Positions 37,733 through 45,761 of a DNA stretch of 64,000 nucleotides are shown here, piece after piece. The translations under genes were made by a program, and so were the position numbers. The notes under the pieces were generated by a model, which saw only the letters and a list, made by a program, of their open reading frames with translations, did no database searches and was not told the origin of the DNA. Numbering within the stretch: the stretch's first letter is position 1; the number at the start of each line of letters is the position of its first letter. The stretch comes from CAZVYN01 sp964631125 (GTDB lineage Bacteria; Eisenbacteria; RBG-16-71-46; CAIMUX01), in assembly GCA_964631125.1 (NCBI GenBank), contig CAZVYN010000011.1:1-64000 (forward strand), given 5' to 3'.

Positions 37733-38887
37733 ATGAAGCGGATCTACCTGGACCATGCGGCCACCACGCCGGTCGATCCCCGCGTCTTCGAACTGATGCG
37801 TCACTATTTCAGTGAGCATTTCGGCAATCCGGCCAGTCGGACGCACGCCTTCGGGTGGGAGGCCGAGGAGGCCATCGAGACGGCCCGGGCACAGGTGGCG
37901 GCGCTCCTGGGCGTGGAGCCGCGCGCGGTTGTCTGGACGAGCGGGGCGACCGAGTCGATCAACACCGCGCTGCAAGGACTGGCCTGGCCCGCGAGTCCGG
38001 GGCCGTACCATCTGATCACGACCCGAGCCGAGCACTCCGCCGCCAGGGACACCTGCCTGGCGCTGGAACGCCGCGGCGTCGACGTGACCTGGCTCGGCGT
38101 CGACGCGCACGGCAGGCTCGACCTGGCGGAACTGCGCGGCGCGATTCGCCCGGAGACGCGGGTGGTCTCGATCCTCCATGCCAACAACGAGACGGGTGTG
38201 GTCCAGGATCTCGCCGCCATCGGCGCGCTCTGCCGGGAGCGAGGGGTTCTCCTCCACGCCGATGTGACGCAGTCGCTCGGCAAGATCCCGCTGGCTCTGT
38301 CCGACTGGGGGGTCGATCTCGCTTCCGCTTCGGCCCACAAGCTGTGCGGACCCAAAGGAGTGGGCGCGCTCTACCTCCGTCGGCGTGATCCGCGGGTCGT
38401 CTTGGAGCCGCTGCTCTACGGAGGGGGACAGGAACGCGGTCTGCGATCGGGAACCTCGAACGTGCCGGGGATCGTCGGATTCGGAGCTGCCGCGGCGCTC
38501 GCTTTGGGCGAGATGGCCCAGGAGTCGATTCGGGTCGCCGCTCTGCGGGATCGCCTCGAGGCGGGGCTGACGCACTCCCATCCCGAACTGGTGCGAAACG
38601 GATCGGGGGTCGAGAGACTCCCAGGGCTGGCGAACGTGCGCTTCGACGGAGTGGGGTCAGAGGCGCTACTGTTGGCTCTGCCCGCGATCGCCCTCTCGGC
38701 GGGGAGCGCGTGCGCGTCGGCCAGTCTCGAACCGTCGCATGTGTTGCTCGCGATGGGTCAATCGGAGGCGGAGGCTCGCGGGGCGGTGCGGTTCAGTCTG
38801 GGTCGGACGACGACCGACGAAGAGATCGACGCGACGATCGGTTTGGTGAGCGCGGCGGTCTCCCGCCTCTGCTCGACGGGTGGGTAA
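37733..38887 (+). CDS. iscS: cysteine desulfurase (IscS/NifS type)
   Basis: This 384-aa PLP enzyme takes sulfur from cysteine for Fe-S clusters and tRNA thiolation. YLDHAATTPVDPRV opens the protein. The PLP lysine is in SASAHKLCGPKG (about 202). The persulfide cysteine lies in SAGSACASASLEPSHVL (about 326) and HANNETGVVQD is present. Without IscU in the window the scaffold must be elsewhere, but an A-type carrier and YgfZ follow in the same transcript. The sulfur also fits the MtaB/MiaB genes just upstream. Confidence 0.95.
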   Translation: MKRIYLDHAATTPVDPRVFELMRHYFSEHFGNPASRTHAFGWEAEEAIETARAQVAALLGVEPRAVVWTSGATESINTALQGLAWPASPGPYHLITTRAEHSAARDTCLALERRGVDVTWLGVDAHGRLDLAELRGAIRPETRVVSILHANNETGVVQDLAAIGALCRERGVLLHADVTQSLGKIPLALSDWGVDLASASAHKLCGPKGVGALYLRRRDPRVVLEPLLYGGGQERGLRSGTSNVPGIVGFGAAAALALGEMAQESIRVAALRDRLEAGLTHSHPELVRNGSGVERLPGLANVRFDGVGSEALLLALPAIALSAGSACASASLEPSHVLLAMGQSEAEARGAVRFSLGRTTTDEEIDATIGLVSAAVSRLCSTGG

Positions 38888-38904
38888 TCGATGAGGAGTA
38901 CTCG

Positions 38905-39258
38905 ATGAGTCAGTCGACGCAGTCCAACGACGTGATCCAGGTGACCGACTCGGCGGTGCGCGCCATTCGACAGGCCCTGATCGACGAGGCGCATCCCGCC
39001 GGCGCGTTCCTCCGCGTTTCGGTCAAGGGCGGAGGCTGTTCCGGACTCTCCTACGATCTCTCGTTCACGACCGCCGCGCGCGACGACGACCATGTGATCG
39101 AACGCGAAGAGGTCAAGATCGCCATCGATCCGAAGAGCGCGTTGGTGCTGGCCGGCACCGCGCTCGACTACACCTCGGGGCTGAACGGCAAGGGGTTCGT
39201 CTTCCAGAATCCGAACGCCACCGGCACCTGCGGTTGCGGCAGCTCCTTCTCGGTGTGA
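38905..39258 (+). CDS. A-type Fe-S cluster carrier (IscA/ErpA)
   Basis: The product is 117 aa and passes Fe-S clusters to apo-enzymes. The three conserved cysteines are present: one in KGGGCSGLSY (about 49) and two in GTCGCGSSFSV at the C-terminus. ATG 38905 follows GAGGAG. It lies 17 nt after the iscS stop, and its own stop overlaps the YgfZ start (GTGTGA). Confidence 0.93.
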   Translation: MSQSTQSNDVIQVTDSAVRAIRQALIDEAHPAGAFLRVSVKGGGCSGLSYDLSFTTAARDDDHVIEREEVKIAIDPKSALVLAGTALDYTSGLNGKGFVFQNPNATGTCGCGSSFSV

Positions 39259-40256
39259 ACTGCGACGACGCGCCGCCGACGACGCGCGAGTACGACGCGC
39301 TGCTTCGGGGCGCCGCGTTCGTCGACCTGCCGAGTGAGCGATTGGTGCGGTTCACCGGCGCCGATCGCGTCACCTTCCTCGAGAGCCAACTGACTCAGAA
39401 GCTCGCCGACCTCGCGCCACGGGAGGTCCGGCCCGCGGCCCTGGCCGACCGAAAGGGACACGCGGTGGCCGACCTGGTGGTCGCGCGCGACGACGACGCC
39501 CTGCTCGTGTGCGTGCGCTCCGACCGAGTCGACCCGGTGCTCTCCCTCCTGGACCGACATCGCTTCTCCGAGGACGTCGCCTGGAGCGTGGCGCCGTTCG
39601 AGCGCGCGCTGCTGCTCGCGGGGCCGCTCACCGAAGCGCTGCTTGCCTCACTCCGCCTGACAACACGCCGCGAGTTGCAGCGTCCCGTGGGGGCCCCGGT
39701 TTTGGTCGCGATGCCGATCGCGGAGATCTCACCGCACGACTGGCTGCTGTTCATGGCGCCGGAGAGTGAGGTCGAGGTCCGCGCCATCCTCTCGATGGCC
39801 GGTGGACTGGAGGTCGGTGCGCGCGCGTTCCACTTGCGACGGATGGAGGTCGGGGTCGGTTGGTTCGGCCACGAACTGGACGAAGAGCGCCTCATTCCAG
39901 AGGGAGGGTGGAGCGACCGCGTCCACTACGCGAAGGGGTGCTACCTCGGACAGGAGACGCTCGCGAGGCTGCACTACCGGGGGCAACTCAACTGGTTGCT
40001 CTCGCGCGTGGGTGGGAGTGGGCAAGCGCCCGCCGTGTCGACGAGACTCCTCGATGCGGGAGCGGCCGATGTCGGTTGGCTGGCGTCGGCCGAGGTGCGC
40101 CCGGAGGGGGGCTGGTCCGGACTCGCGTATTTGCGACGCGCGTTCCGCGAGAGTCCCGGCCCTCTGGTCCAGGCCGGCGCGGCCGAAGTCCGGGGCGCCG
40201 GGGTCGAGTGGCGGGGGGAGGTCCGCCCTTTCACGCCGACCGTTTTTGCCAAATGA
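39255..40256 (+). CDS. ygfZ: YgfZ/IBA57-like folate-binding Fe-S assembly protein
   Basis: The product is 333 aa, related to the glycine-cleavage T-protein. It helps in tetrahydrofolate-dependent repair or assembly of certain Fe-S enzymes, including MiaB in E. coli. The YgfZ signature KGCYLGQET is at about residue 230. GTG 39255 overlaps the A-type carrier stop by GTGA. Its place in an operon with iscS and the A-type carrier, next to miaB, agrees with that role. Confidence 0.92.
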   Translation: MNCDDAPPTTREYDALLRGAAFVDLPSERLVRFTGADRVTFLESQLTQKLADLAPREVRPAALADRKGHAVADLVVARDDDALLVCVRSDRVDPVLSLLDRHRFSEDVAWSVAPFERALLLAGPLTEALLASLRLTTRRELQRPVGAPVLVAMPIAEISPHDWLLFMAPESEVEVRAILSMAGGLEVGARAFHLRRMEVGVGWFGHELDEERLIPEGGWSDRVHYAKGCYLGQETLARLHYRGQLNWLLSRVGGSGQAPAVSTRLLDAGAADVGWLASAEVRPEGGWSGLAYLRRAFRESPGPLVQAGAAEVRGAGVEWRGEVRPFTPTVFAK

Positions 40257-40421
40257 AACCGCTTGACGCCCCGCGGATACCCCCCGAAGGTGCCCGCCTA
40301 CGTTGAGGGGGTCTCTCGTTGGAGGCGCGGTCCATGCTTGGCCGGGCGACGCGGGGGCGGCCGCGGGGTGGGGCGATCGGGTCCGAGCAAGTCCTCGACC
40401 CGAGCGAAAGACGGAGCCAGC

Positions 40422-41534
40422 ATGGATGCTCGGGATCGATGGGCGGCGCTCGATCGCGTTCTGGAAGCGAGTCAGAGAGTTCTCATCGCTTCGCATCTCT
40501 TCCCCGATGGCGACGCCATCGGATCCGAGGTGGCTCTCGCACTCCACTTGAGGGCCCGCGGCAAGAAAGTCCTCGTCCTCAACGAAACTCCCGCCCCTGA
40601 ACGCTATCGATTCCTCACTCGCTTCCACCGCGTCTGGTCCCGTGCCGAGCATGACTTTCCGCGCCAGACCGATCTCGTCGTCTGCCTCGATGTCTCCAGT
40701 TGGGACTACATGGGGCGGTTGGGTGAGGAGATCCGCGCGAGCAACGCGCAGATCGTCTCGATCGACCATCATCACTTGCGCGAGCGGTTCGGCCACCTCG
40801 ATGTCAATTACGAGTCGGCCTGTTCCACCGGTGAAGTGCTCTACCGATTCTTTCGCGACACGGGACGCCCGATCACGCCGCCGATGGCGGAGGCTGTCTA
40901 CACTTCGATCCTCTTCGACACCGGCGGCCTCCGGCTGGGCAACACGTGCAACGAGACGATCGAGATCGCATCCGAGCTGATGCGCCTCGGCGTCGATCAT
41001 CGGCGCGTCTGCGCGGAGCTCTTCGAGCGGGACTCCTGGAACAAGATGGATCTCTGGCGACTCGCGCTCGGAACGTTGCGGCTCGAGGCGGAAGGGCGTC
41101 TGGCCTGGCTGGCGATTCCCGAGGATCTGTACAAGCTGACCGGAACGCGATTCGCCGATGCCGACGGCATTCTCGACACGTTGCTCTCGCTGCAAGAGCT
41201 GGAGTTGGCGGTGCTCTTCCGAGAGACGAGCGATCCCGGCGTGAAGACGACTTTCCGATCGAAGGGAAGGCACGACGTCGGCGCGTTGGCGGAGTCGTTC
41301 GGAGGCGGAGGTCGCGCGACCGCTTCGGGCGTGTTGCTCTCGGGCTCGCTGCACGACTCGATCGATCTCGTGCTCCCGAAGGTGCGAGCGTTGCTGGCGC
41401 CGGCGGCCTCCGCGCGTCGCGCGCGGGCCCGCGCGCTCGCCTTGCCGGTCATCCCACCCGTCCCCGCGTCTCGACCGCGGGTGGCGCGCCGCGCGCGGGC
41501 GGCGCCGGGCGCGGCCCGAGTCGTCGGCGCTTAG
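40422..41534 (+). CDS. nrnA: DHH-family phosphoesterase, NrnA-like (oligoribonuclease / pAp phosphatase)
   Basis: The product is 370 aa. The DHH domain has ASHLFPDGDAIGSE (about 21), VCLDVSSW and SIDHHH (about 114). The DHHA1 domain ends in FGGGGRATASG (about 300). Enzymes of this type degrade short RNAs and 3'-phosphoadenosine 5'-phosphate. The common form has DHNP or DHH at this point, so the core is intact. The last 45 residues are Arg/Ala/Pro-rich and probably disordered. ATG 40422 was chosen because the upstream extension is low complexity. The 165-nt gap after ygfZ holds no gene. Confidence 0.92.
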   Translation: MDARDRWAALDRVLEASQRVLIASHLFPDGDAIGSEVALALHLRARGKKVLVLNETPAPERYRFLTRFHRVWSRAEHDFPRQTDLVVCLDVSSWDYMGRLGEEIRASNAQIVSIDHHHLRERFGHLDVNYESACSTGEVLYRFFRDTGRPITPPMAEAVYTSILFDTGGLRLGNTCNETIEIASELMRLGVDHRRVCAELFERDSWNKMDLWRLALGTLRLEAEGRLAWLAIPEDLYKLTGTRFADADGILDTLLSLQELELAVLFRETSDPGVKTTFRSKGRHDVGALAESFGGGGRATASGVLLSGSLHDSIDLVLPKVRALLAPAASARRARARALALPVIPPVPASRPRVARRARAAPGAARVVGA

Positions 41535-41618
41535 GCCGGCTCGACCGTTCTCTCCGCCCGTCCCGTCCGGGAACCTCGAGGTAGACTGCGCCGGTCGTCG
41601 CCACGAACCGAGGAGCCC

Positions 41619-42071
41619 ATGATGTCCCCTCCCAAACTCCGTCGCCGAGTCGAGATCACCAAGCAGGTCGAATTCAGCGCGGCGCATCGACTCTGGAATC
41701 CGGAGTTCGACGACGCGCGGAACTGGGAGGTCTTCGGCATCTGCAACAATCCGAACGGGCACGGTCACAACTACGTCCTCGATGTCACGGTCGAAGGGGA
41801 GCCGGATCCGGAGACGGGCATGATCGTCGACCTGAAACGGCTGAAGGAGATGGTCGACGAGTGGCTGATCCGGCAGGTCGATCACAAGGACCTCAATCGC
41901 GACGTGCCGTTCCTGGCGGGGCGGATCCCGACGGTGGAGAACCTGGTCATCGCCTTCTGGGAGCGCATCGCGCCGCGCCTGGAGGGATGCCGCCTCAGTG
42001 AGCTGGTGCTCTACGAATCGCGCACGAACTACGCGCGCTACCGGGGACCGGAGGAGGCCGGAGGTGACTGA
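41619..42071 (+). CDS. 6-pyruvoyl-tetrahydropterin synthase / QueD family enzyme
   Basis: The product is 150 aa and acts on dihydroneopterin triphosphate. Zinc ligands: FSAAHRL (about 23) and HGHNY (about 44-48). The catalytic cysteine is in GICNNPNGHGHNY (about 38), and the catalytic partners are in DHKDLN and TVEN. The sequence FG-CNNPNGHGHNY, DPETGMIVDL and DHKDLNRDVP is closer to animal-type PTPS than to typical QueD as I recall them. The reaction is therefore either 6-pyruvoyl-tetrahydropterin formation or 6-carboxy-tetrahydropterin formation. It overlaps folE by 8 nt and is followed by an SDR. Confidence 0.9.
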   Translation: MMSPPKLRRRVEITKQVEFSAAHRLWNPEFDDARNWEVFGICNNPNGHGHNYVLDVTVEGEPDPETGMIVDLKRLKEMVDEWLIRQVDHKDLNRDVPFLAGRIPTVENLVIAFWERIAPRLEGCRLSELVLYESRTNYARYRGPEEAGGD

Positions 42072-42672
42072 GTCGCGTGAGCACGACGCCGGCTCGCCCG
42101 GCCCGTCCGACGACACGTTGGAGGAAGTCGCGAGGAAGTTGCTGCTCGAGATCGGGGAGGATCCGAGGCGCGATGGCCTGGTGCGCACGCCGCAGCGGTT
42201 CGCGCGCGCGCTTCGCTTCCTCACGAGCGGCTATGCACAGGATGTCGAGACGGCGCTCAACGGGGCGATCTTCGACGAGAAGTCCGACGAGATGGTCATC
42301 GTGCGCGACATCGATTTCCATTCGCTCTGCGAACACCATCTGTTGCCGTTCTACGGGAAGGGCCACATCGCCTACATCCCCAACGGAAAGATCATCGGAT
42401 TGTCCAAATTGCCGCGGCTGCTCGATGTCTTCGCGCGGCGCCTGCAGGTGCAAGAGCGGCTGACGCAGCAGGTGGCGGCCTGCATCGAAGAGGTGACACG
42501 CCCGTTGGGTGTCGCCGTCGTCCTGGAGGGGATCCATCTCTGCATGACGATGCGCGGCGTCGAGAAGCAGAACGCCTGGGCGACGACGTCCGCGATGCTC
42601 GGAGTCTTCCGACACGATCGCGGCACCCGCGCCGAGTTCATGAACCTGCTCAACCGGAAACCTTGGTCCTGA
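42064..42672 (+). CDS. folE: GTP cyclohydrolase I, FolE
   Basis: The product is 202 aa and converts GTP to 7,8-dihydroneopterin triphosphate, the precursor of folate, queuosine and tetrahydropterins. Zinc and active-site residues: HSLCEHHLLPFYGKGHIAY (about 86-104) and CIEEVTRPLGVAVVLEGIHLCMTMRGV. GTG 42064 overlaps the preceding PTPS gene by 8 nt. The stop shares one base with the SDR start (TGATG). The tight coupling suggests that the three enzymes act in one route. Confidence 0.96.
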   Translation: MTESREHDAGSPGPSDDTLEEVARKLLLEIGEDPRRDGLVRTPQRFARALRFLTSGYAQDVETALNGAIFDEKSDEMVIVRDIDFHSLCEHHLLPFYGKGHIAYIPNGKIIGLSKLPRLLDVFARRLQVQERLTQQVAACIEEVTRPLGVAVVLEGIHLCMTMRGVEKQNAWATTSAMLGVFRHDRGTRAEFMNLLNRKPWS

Positions 42673-43385
42673 TGCCGTTGCGCGTCTTGATCACCGGAGG
42701 ATCGTCCGGGATCGGGCGGGCCTGCGCGCTGCGCTTGGCCGCCGAGGGGCACGCCATTGCGTTGGTAGCCCGAGGCGAAGCGCGGCTGCGCGACGCGGAG
42801 TCGGAGATCCGCTCGCTCCCCGGGGTCGAGCCTCCGCTCATCCTGCCGGCCGACGTGAGGGAGACCGCGGAGATCGAGGCGGCCGTCGCACGCGCGACCG
42901 AGAGATTCGGCGGACTGGACGCCCTCGTGCACAGCGCGGGAGGCGCGCGCTTCTTGCCGCTCGAACAGACGACCGACGCGGTCTGGCGTGAAGTCGTGGG
43001 GGCGAACCTAGAGGGACTCTTCCGCACCGTTCGCGCGGTCACGCCGCGACTGCGCGCGAGCGGCGGCGGACGGATCATCGGCGTGCTCTCGATCGCATCG
43101 CGGCGCGGATTCCCCAACGCCACGGCCTACAGCGCGGCGAAGGCGGGGGCGCTCGGCTTCCTCGATTCTCTACGCGAAGAATTGAGGCCCGATCGGATCC
43201 AGGTCACCGCGCTCTTGGCGGGCGCCACGGCGACACCGCTCTGGGACGGGATCGGCGGCGAGTGGGATCGCGCGCGGATGATGCTTCCGGAGCAGGTCGC
43301 CGAAGTGGTCGTGTGCGCGCTCCGTGAGGAGACGTCAGGCACGTGGGAGGAGATTCGCGTGGGTCCTCCCGGCGGCGTGCTCTGA
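42672..43385 (+). CDS. short-chain dehydrogenase/reductase, possible pterin reductase
   Basis: The product is 237 aa, a classical SDR: NAD(P) loop TGGSSGIGRA, HSAGGARF in place of NNAG, catalytic Ser in VLSIASRRG and Tyr/Lys in AYSAAKAG (about 152-156). The arginine after the glycine loop (ALVARGEARL) suggests NADPH. As a stand-alone gene this would be a generic SDR. Coupled to folE and a PTPS-like gene, it may be the sepiapterin-reductase-like last step of tetrahydropterin synthesis. That role is an inference from context. Confidence 0.85.
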   Translation: MPLRVLITGGSSGIGRACALRLAAEGHAIALVARGEARLRDAESEIRSLPGVEPPLILPADVRETAEIEAAVARATERFGGLDALVHSAGGARFLPLEQTTDAVWREVVGANLEGLFRTVRAVTPRLRASGGGRIIGVLSIASRRGFPNATAYSAAKAGALGFLDSLREELRPDRIQVTALLAGATATPLWDGIGGEWDRARMMLPEQVAEVVVCALREETSGTWEEIRVGPPGGVL

Positions 43386-45253
43386 ACGAGTCGGCCCACG
43401 CCGAGGATGAGGGCACTTGGCGTTGGGCGATGGCGGCGGCGGTGCTCATCCCGCTGATCGCGCACGCCGGCATCCTCGGGCACGATCTGCTCAACTGGGA
43501 CGATCCGGAGTGCATCACACAGAATCCGGCGGTGCAGCGGCCCGACCTGGGCGCCATCTGGGCCGGGCGGACGCCGCAGGCCTATCCGCTGACCTTCAGC
43601 CTCTTCGCGCTCGAGTGGCGACTGTGGCGCGACTCGCCTCTCGGCTTTCACGCAGTCAGTCTCGGCCTGCACGCGCTCAACGCCCTGCTGGTGCTGGCGC
43701 TGCTGCGCGCGCGCGGGAGCCGACCGGTCTCCGCGCTCGCCGCGGCGCTGTTCTTCGGACTGCATCCGATCCAAGTGGCGACGGTGGCCTGGGCGTCGGA
43801 GCAGAAGACTCTCTTGGCGAGCGCGTTCGCACTTCTCTCGTGGCGGTTGGTGGTGGCCGCGCCGCTCACGCCCGGGCGCACGCTCGGCGCGCTCGGTTGT
43901 CACCTGCTCGCGCTGCTCGCCAAGACTCAGGTGCTGCTCTGGCCGTTCGGCGCGATCGCCTCGTTCGCCTCGTTCGCCCCGTTCACGGTGCGCGCGCGCG
44001 CGATCTACGGCGGCGGCGCCTTCGTCCTCGGCCTGCTCTCGGCGTGGGTGACGATGCAGCGCGAGCGCGCGCCGGCCTTCGAAGGGGGGCTCGATCTGAT
44101 CGAACGCCTCTGGGTGGTCGGTCGCAGCTTCGCGTTCTCGCTCTCGAAGACGCTGCTGCCGCGGGAGCTCTCCGGGCTCTATCCGCGGTGGACGGTCGAT
44201 CCGACGCAACTCTCGACCTGGACGCCGTCGCTCCTCGGACTCGCCTTGCTCCTCGCGGGCGCTGTCGTGACGGTGCGTTCGCGCAAATGGCGCCTCCCTT
44301 TCCTTGCTTTCACGCTCCCATGGCTCCCCGCGAGTGGACTGATCCCGTTCGGCTATCAGGAGAAATCGTTCGTCGCGGACCACCTGCTCTATCTCTCGCT
44401 CCTGGGGCCGGCGATCGGCTTGGCCACGCTGCTCGATCGGCCGTCAGCGCGACGTCGCGGAGTGCTCGCGCTGGTGGCGATCGGCCTGGCCGCGCTCGCA
44501 CTCCTCACGCTCTGGCGGCTGCCGACCTACCGCGACTCGATCGCGTTCTGGGAGAGCGTGCTGCGCACCAATCCGACCGCTTGGGTCGCGCGCAACAACC
44601 TCGGCGTCGCGTATGCGCAGAACGATCAACCCGAGGCCGCGCAGCGTCACCTGGAGGAGGCGGTCCGCCTGCGGCCCGCCTATCTCGAAGCGAGGATCAA
44701 TCTGGCCGACGTCTACGCGCGCACGGGCCGACGCGGCCAGGCCGTGAACGAGCTGCGGGAGGCATTGCGCGCGCAGCCGGGGCATCCCGAGGCTCGCGCG
44801 CGACTGGCGGCGCTGGGCGACTCGACGGCGGCCTCGGCCGAAATGCGCGTGGCGCGATTCGAGCGCGCCGTGCGGGAGCGTCCCCGCGACTTCGGAGCGC
44901 GGCTCGAGCTGGGTCGCGCGCTGGTCGACGCGGGGCGCGCCGCTTCCGCCATCGGGGTCTACCGCGAAGCGCTGCCGCTGGCGTCGACGCAGGTCGAATC
45001 GCTCCGCGCGTGGCAATCGCTGGGCTTCGCGCTGTCCGCGGAGCGACGTCTAGGTGAAGCGTTGGAAGCCGACGCCGCCGTGCTCCGTCTGGCGCCCCGC
45101 GATCCGATCGCACTGATGAATGTCGGCGTGAGCTTGCGCGCGCTCGGACGATTCGACGAGGCGATCGAGCGGCTCGAAGCGGCGCAGCGACTGGCGCCCG
45201 ACGACGCGAAGATCGCCGCCAACCTGGAGAAGGCGCGTCGCCGCATCCGCTGA
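43343..45253 (+). CDS. polytopic membrane protein with C-terminal TPR repeats (TMTC-like)
   Basis: The product is 636 aa. About ten transmembrane segments run from residue 30 to 395, with luminal-type motifs LLNWDDPECITQNPAV and HPIQVATVAWASEQKTLL typical of TMTC/GT-C-like proteins. TPR units run from about 410 to 636 (AWVARNNLGVAYAQNDQPEAAQRHLEEAVRLRP, ALMNVGVSLRALGRFDEAIERLEAA). TMTC relatives transfer sugars from a lipid carrier to proteins; activity here is unproven. GTG 43343 (GAGGAG upstream) overlaps the SDR gene by 43 nt; ATG 43430 is an alternative. A 9-bp triplet repeat (43958-43984) encodes ASFASFAPF in a membrane segment. Confidence 0.85.
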   Translation: MGGDSRGSSRRRALNESAHAEDEGTWRWAMAAAVLIPLIAHAGILGHDLLNWDDPECITQNPAVQRPDLGAIWAGRTPQAYPLTFSLFALEWRLWRDSPLGFHAVSLGLHALNALLVLALLRARGSRPVSALAAALFFGLHPIQVATVAWASEQKTLLASAFALLSWRLVVAAPLTPGRTLGALGCHLLALLAKTQVLLWPFGAIASFASFAPFTVRARAIYGGGAFVLGLLSAWVTMQRERAPAFEGGLDLIERLWVVGRSFAFSLSKTLLPRELSGLYPRWTVDPTQLSTWTPSLLGLALLLAGAVVTVRSRKWRLPFLAFTLPWLPASGLIPFGYQEKSFVADHLLYLSLLGPAIGLATLLDRPSARRRGVLALVAIGLAALALLTLWRLPTYRDSIAFWESVLRTNPTAWVARNNLGVAYAQNDQPEAAQRHLEEAVRLRPAYLEARINLADVYARTGRRGQAVNELREALRAQPGHPEARARLAALGDSTAASAEMRVARFERAVRERPRDFGARLELGRALVDAGRAASAIGVYREALPLASTQVESLRAWQSLGFALSAERRLGEALEADAAVLRLAPRDPIALMNVGVSLRALGRFDEAIERLEAAQRLAPDDAKIAANLEKARRRIR

Positions 45254-45396
45254 ACCGGTTCGGGATCGAGAAGCAGGGGTCGGCGGCCGATGTGCTAGAG
45301 TGCCGCGGCTCTGGGGCCGCCCGTGGCCGCCCGTAGCGGGAGAGTGTCGCCCGAGAGTGTCGCTGGAGTTTCGTCGTGCCAGCATCGAGGACCGAC

Positions 45397-45744
45397 ATGC
45401 AGGGAGATCCCCCCATCCCGGCGCACGATTCGGCGCCGCTCGTCACCGAGGTTCGGATCCAACTCACGAAGGAGCCGCCGATCCTCGCGTTCGTGTCGGT
45501 CACGCTCTGGGGCCGTTTCGTCGTGCATGATCTGCGCGTCTTGGAGCGGCGGGACGGCAGTCGCGTTGTCTTGATGCCGCGTGTGCGCGGCAACGACGGC
45601 TCCTGGTCCGCGGTCGCCCATCCCGTGCAAGAGGCGGCTCGGCGTCAGATCGAAGCCGCCGTCTTCTTCGCTTTCGAGAAGAGCTGCCCGGAACGGGCCA
45701 GAGGCACGGTCAGCCTGGCTCCGCCGATACGCGCCGCTGGCTGA
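45397..45744 (+). CDS. spoVG: SpoVG-family protein
   Basis: The product is 115 aa. Residues about 18-95 match SpoVG: VTEVRIQLTKEPPILAFVSV, FVVHDLRVLERRDGSRVVLMP and AHPVQEAARRQIEAAVFFAFEK. Homologues bind DNA or RNA and influence septation and gene expression in Gram-positives, with scattered members in other phyla. ATG 45397 follows GAGG. The preceding 143-nt gap contains short direct repeats (GCCGCCCGT twice, GAGAGTGTCGC twice) and no gene. The protein lies between two membrane-protein genes, giving no clue to its target. Confidence 0.8.
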   Translation: MQGDPPIPAHDSAPLVTEVRIQLTKEPPILAFVSVTLWGRFVVHDLRVLERRDGSRVVLMPRVRGNDGSWSAVAHPVQEAARRQIEAAVFFAFEKSCPERARGTVSLAPPIRAAG

Positions 45745-45761
45745 GTTGTCAGCCTCGTCGC

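Noticed and set aside
39729..42224. 831-codon minus-strand open frame
   Set aside because: It lies opposite ygfZ, nrnA and the PTPS gene, which are all recognised families; low-complexity antisense frame.
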